Below, one piece after another: positions 61,692-64,000 of a stretch of DNA of 64,000 nt. The notes under the pieces were generated by a model, which was not told the DNA's origin, made no database searches, and saw only the letters and a program-made list of their open reading frames with translations. The position numbers were made by a program, and so were the translations under genes. Source of the DNA: Streptomyces niger (GTDB taxonomy: Bacteria > Actinomycetota > Actinomycetes > Streptomycetales > Streptomycetaceae); the NCBI RefSeq assembly GCF_000718305.1, contig NZ_JOFQ01000008.1:582208-646207 (forward strand). Reading direction: 5' to 3'. The first letter of the stretch is position 1; the number at the start of each line of letters is the position of its first letter.

Positions 61692-62984
61692 TCACGCGAC
61701 GCAGGCGACCTCGTCCTTGACCGGCACCTCGACCGGCGTGGCCGTGGCACGCGGGTTGTCCTGCGCGGGGGTGAGCAGCCGGCCCAGCCGCAGCGCCAGC
61801 GCTGAGATGCCGAGCGCGCACAGGATCAGCATCACGATGTACGGGGCGGCGGCGCCGTGGCCGACCAGCAGCGCGCCCACGGCCGGCCCGACCGCCAGCG
61901 CCAGCTGCTTCACCAGGGCGAAGACCGAGTTGTACTGCCCGATCAGCCGGCTCGGCGCCAGGTCCGCCACCAGCGGCGACACCGTCGGCGACAGCAGCGA
62001 CTCGCCCACGCCGAACAGCATGTACGTGGAGATCAGCAGCCCCGTGGCCACCGCCTGCGCGCCGTGCACCAGGCCGGACAGCCCCGCGGCGAGCCACGCC
62101 ACGGTCCAGATGAGCCCGACCACCGCGATGACCCGGCTGCGCCGGCGCCGCTCGACCAGCTTCAGGACGACGAACTGCGCCATCACGATGGCCGCGGTGT
62201 TGGCCGCCAGCGCGATGCCCAGGGTCGACGGCTCGATGCGCGTGACCTCGGTCGCGTACGCGGCGAGACCCGATTCGAACTGCCCGTAGCAGGCGAAGAA
62301 CAGCACGAACCCGAGCAGGCAGAGCCACAGCATCCGGCGGTCGGCGAGCAGCGCCCGCCAGGCACCCTCGGCGCGCGGCTCGACCGGCACCTCGTCCTCG
62401 ACCTTGGGCGCCTTCGGCAGCCGTACGGTCGCCACGGCGGCGCCGAGCACGAGGAACATCACGGCCTCGATGGCGAACAGCCGCACGAAGCTCGCCGGGT
62501 CGCTCTCGTCGACGAGCAGGCCGCCGATCAGGCCACCGATGCCCAGGCCCAGGTTGTTCAGGAAGAACTGGGTGGCGAAGGCGCGGGACCGGGTCACGGG
62601 CGTCGAGCACCACACGATCATCGTCGCCAGCGCCGGCTGGATGATCGCGATGCCCGCGCCCATCGCCACGGTCGAGGCGATGACCATCGGCTCGTTCGTG
62701 GACAGGCCGAGGCCCAGCGCACCGAGAGCGGCGGCGAACGTGCCCACCACGGCCACCGGCAGCGGACCCCGCCGGTCGATGGCACGACCGGTGAAGGGCA
62801 GCACGACGAGGGCGGCGACGGCGAGCATGGCGAGCACGATCCCCGCCGTACTCGCACCTAGATCACGCACCTTCGCCACGTAGACGTACAGATACGGGAC
62901 CGTGAAGCCGTTGCCGAACGCGCTCAGTGCGTTGCCCAGCTGGATCCGGCGCAGCGCGGCGCCCATTGCGGTGGTCACACTCAC
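61692..62984 (-). CDS. MFS transporter, probable drug efflux
   Basis: The 430-residue protein has 12 predicted transmembrane segments with a central hydrophilic loop (LPKAPKVEDEVPVEPRAEGA, about residues 205-225). The loop between helices 2 and 3 reads FTGRAIDRRGPLPV, the conserved MFS motif G-x-x-x-D-R-x-G. Position divergent from a MarR regulator suggests drug or solvent efflux. The GTG at 62984 has AGGTAG immediately upstream; GTG 62978 is an alternative. The ACCTAGGT palindrome at about 62987-62994 overlaps the start region and could be an operator. Confidence 0.82.
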   Translation of the reverse strand: MSVTTAMGAALRRIQLGNALSAFGNGFTVPYLYVYVAKVRDLGASTAGIVLAMLAVAALVVLPFTGRAIDRRGPLPVAVVGTFAAALGALGLGLSTNEPMVIASTVAMGAGIAIIQPALATMIVWCSTPVTRSRAFATQFFLNNLGLGIGGLIGGLLVDESDPASFVRLFAIEAVMFLVLGAAVATVRLPKAPKVEDEVPVEPRAEGAWRALLADRRMLWLCLLGFVLFFACYGQFESGLAAYATEVTRIEPSTLGIALAANTAAIVMAQFVVLKLVERRRRSRVIAVVGLIWTVAWLAAGLSGLVHGAQAVATGLLISTYMLFGVGESLLSPTVSPLVADLAPSRLIGQYNSVFALVKQLALAVGPAVGALLVGHGAAAPYIVMLILCALGISALALRLGRLLTPAQDNPRATATPVEVPVKDEVACVA

Positions 62985-63200
62985 CTACCTAGGTCGAGAA
63001 GGTCGTCGATTACGTACGCGTGCAGGGCGGGGTGAGGCGCGTGTGAGCTTCGGATCCCCCGGAGCAGGCCTAGGTGCCCCCCAGCACTGGCGGACTTCAG
63101 AGGAAGAGGAGAGCCGCAACGTGTCCAGTCCGTCCCGGACAGTCACAAGCTGAAGACTTCAACTCTAAAGTTCGAAGCTAAAGAGTACATGACCAAGGAC

Positions 63201-63229
63201 TTCAACGCCAATCCGTTCCGTGCCATACT
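63201..63229 (+). promoter_or_regulatory. promoter for leaderless MarR gene
   Basis: TTCAAC (63201-63206) and CATACT (63224-63229) are separated by exactly 17 nt, and the ATG at 63237 follows 7 nt after the -10. An imperfect inverted repeat CTTCAAC/GTTCGAAG (63156-63178) lies just upstream and may be the autoregulatory operator. Confidence 0.6.
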
Positions 63230-63236
63230 GCGCCGC

Positions 63237-63797
63237 ATGTCAGAGCCCTCAGAAGCGGTCCAGAGCCCGGCCGAGCCGAGCCTCGAGGAACAGATCGCGG
63301 CCTACCAGCGCGAGTTCCAGGACCTCGACCCGCAGGTGGAGAAGGTCGTCTCCGCGCTGCAGCGCCTCAACCGCCGGATGAACGTCGCCTATGGCCGGCA
63401 GACCGCCACGCTGGGGATAAGCAATGCCGAGTGGGAGGTGCTGAAGGCTCTCGTGGTCTCCGGTGCCCCGTACCGCCTGGGCCCCGGCGAGCTCGCCAAG
63501 CGGCTCGGTCTGACGCCCGCCGCGATGACCCACCGCATCGACCGCATGGCGAACGAGGGCCTGGTCAATCGCGAGCGCGACGAGAACAACCGCGTACGGG
63601 TGATCGTGGAGCTCACCGACGAGGGTCGCGAGAAGTGGCTGGAGGCGATGCGCCTCGCCTCGGTCTTCGAGGAGGACCTCCTCCAGGACCTCGATTCCCG
63701 CGAGAGGGGGCTCCTCGGCGATGTCCTCACCCGACTGCTGCGCCGGGTCGAGGACGCCCAGCCGGACGCGGACGGGCGCCTCACCGACCTCGACTGA
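63237..63797 (+). CDS. MarR-family transcriptional regulator
   Basis: The 186-residue protein has an N-terminal acidic extension, a long helix (VSALQRLNRRMNVAYGRQTATLG), and a winged helix-turn-helix with LAKRLGLTPAAMTHRIDRMANEGLVNRERDENNRVRVIVELTDEGREKW, the standard MarR DNA-binding region. ATG 63237 is chosen over ATG 63189 because it lies 7 nt after a well-spaced promoter. It is divergent from the MFS gene, its likely target. The ligand is unknown. Confidence 0.9.
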   Translation: MSEPSEAVQSPAEPSLEEQIAAYQREFQDLDPQVEKVVSALQRLNRRMNVAYGRQTATLGISNAEWEVLKALVVSGAPYRLGPGELAKRLGLTPAAMTHRIDRMANEGLVNRERDENNRVRVIVELTDEGREKWLEAMRLASVFEEDLLQDLDSRERGLLGDVLTRLLRRVEDAQPDADGRLTDLD

Positions 63798-63803
63798 ACA
63801 CCC

Positions 63804-63821
63804 CCGACACAGCTGTGTCGG
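63804..63821 (+). terminator. perfect 18-bp palindrome, terminator of MarR gene
   Basis: CCGACACAGCTGTGTCGG lies 6 nt after the stop codon. Confidence 0.65.
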
Positions 63822-63838
63822 ACGGGCCGGGACCCCGG

Positions 63839-63867
63839 TTGACACGGCCTACCCCGGTCCGTAGTGT
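63839..63867 (+). promoter_or_regulatory. strong promoter at the right edge
   Basis: TTGACA (63839-63844) and TAGTGT (63862-63867) have a 17-nt spacer, the closest match to the vegetative consensus in the window. It should drive a gene beyond or at the right edge. Confidence 0.7.
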
Positions 63868-63960
63868 TCTCCGGGTTGCCACACAGCCGTAACGGTTTTG
63901 CGGCAGCCACTCACGCCGCACCGGCGGCAACCCACTACTGCACGACCTTCCCTCGGGAAC

Positions 63961-63980
63961 AATTTCGGCATGCCGAAATT
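63961..63980. promoter_or_regulatory. perfect 20-bp palindrome near the right edge
   Basis: AATTTCGGCATGCCGAAATT is a perfect palindrome in the leader of the transcript started at about 63874. The ATG at its centre could begin a CDS (MPKFDRSARL), which the window end truncates. Confidence 0.6.
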
Positions 63981-64000
63981 CGACCGATCGGCTCGATTAT

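Overview
The window is chromosomal DNA from a streptomycete. Evidence: about 70% GC with strong third-position GC bias, frequent GTG starts, Tat and lipobox signals, mycothiol-type enzymes, and a gene order I recognise from Streptomyces (purSQL, purF-purM, valine dehydrogenase, bldC, hrpA, ndh). Family assignments come from reading the protein sequences and from memory of the families; no database search was run.

Layout. 1-12.5 kb is the purine block: the 3' end of a dimethylformamidase-like gene, purC, a three-gene tRNA-Gly cluster (one member with a non-canonical D- and T-loop), the Lsr2 paralogue lsrL, the overlapping purS-purQ-purL operon, a mycothiol-dependent enzyme, a Tat-exported sulfatase, then purF and purM. 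12.5-29.3 kb is conserved chromosome: a DUF3073 protein, valine dehydrogenase, an unknown conserved gene, the developmental regulator bldC, helicase hrpA, tRNA genes (Asp twice, Phe, Glu), a membrane protein, a membrane metallophosphoesterase, a zinc metallopeptidase, a lipoprotein and a DEAD-box RNA helicase with a repetitive Arg/Gly/Asp tail.

29.3-37.2 kb looks like an old integrated element beside tRNA-Lys: a frameshifted tyrosine integrase remnant ends about 110 bp past the tRNA, and a decayed fragment resembling a mobilisation protein follows. Next comes an intact five-gene set: a small basic secreted protein with four Cys, a large lipoprotein with possible alpha/alpha-barrel repeats, a MacB/LolD-type ATPase, an FtsX-type permease and a second lipoprotein. 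This set is the best candidate for an undescribed system; its layout resembles bacteriocin or toxin export/immunity operons, but that function is inference.

37.2-64 kb returns to typical chromosome rich in signalling genes: two SpoIIE-type PP2C phosphatases, a DUF2332 protein, an M23 peptidase under a c-di-AMP (ydaO) riboswitch, an aldo/keto reductase, an orphan Vsr endonuclease, a PrsW-type protease, trmB, lhgO, an Nsd-like TPR regulator, an asparagine-synthetase-like protein lacking catalytic residues, an ECF sigma factor fused to a zinc-binding anti-sigma motif, membrane segments and a putative NPCBM sugar-binding domain, a TetR regulator divergent from ndh, and a divergent MFS/MarR pair.

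Two themes recur. Several genes have a -10-like hexamer 6-9 nt before the start codon and no Shine-Dalgarno, implying leaderless mRNAs. Intergenic regions carry many short tandem repeats and perfect hairpins.
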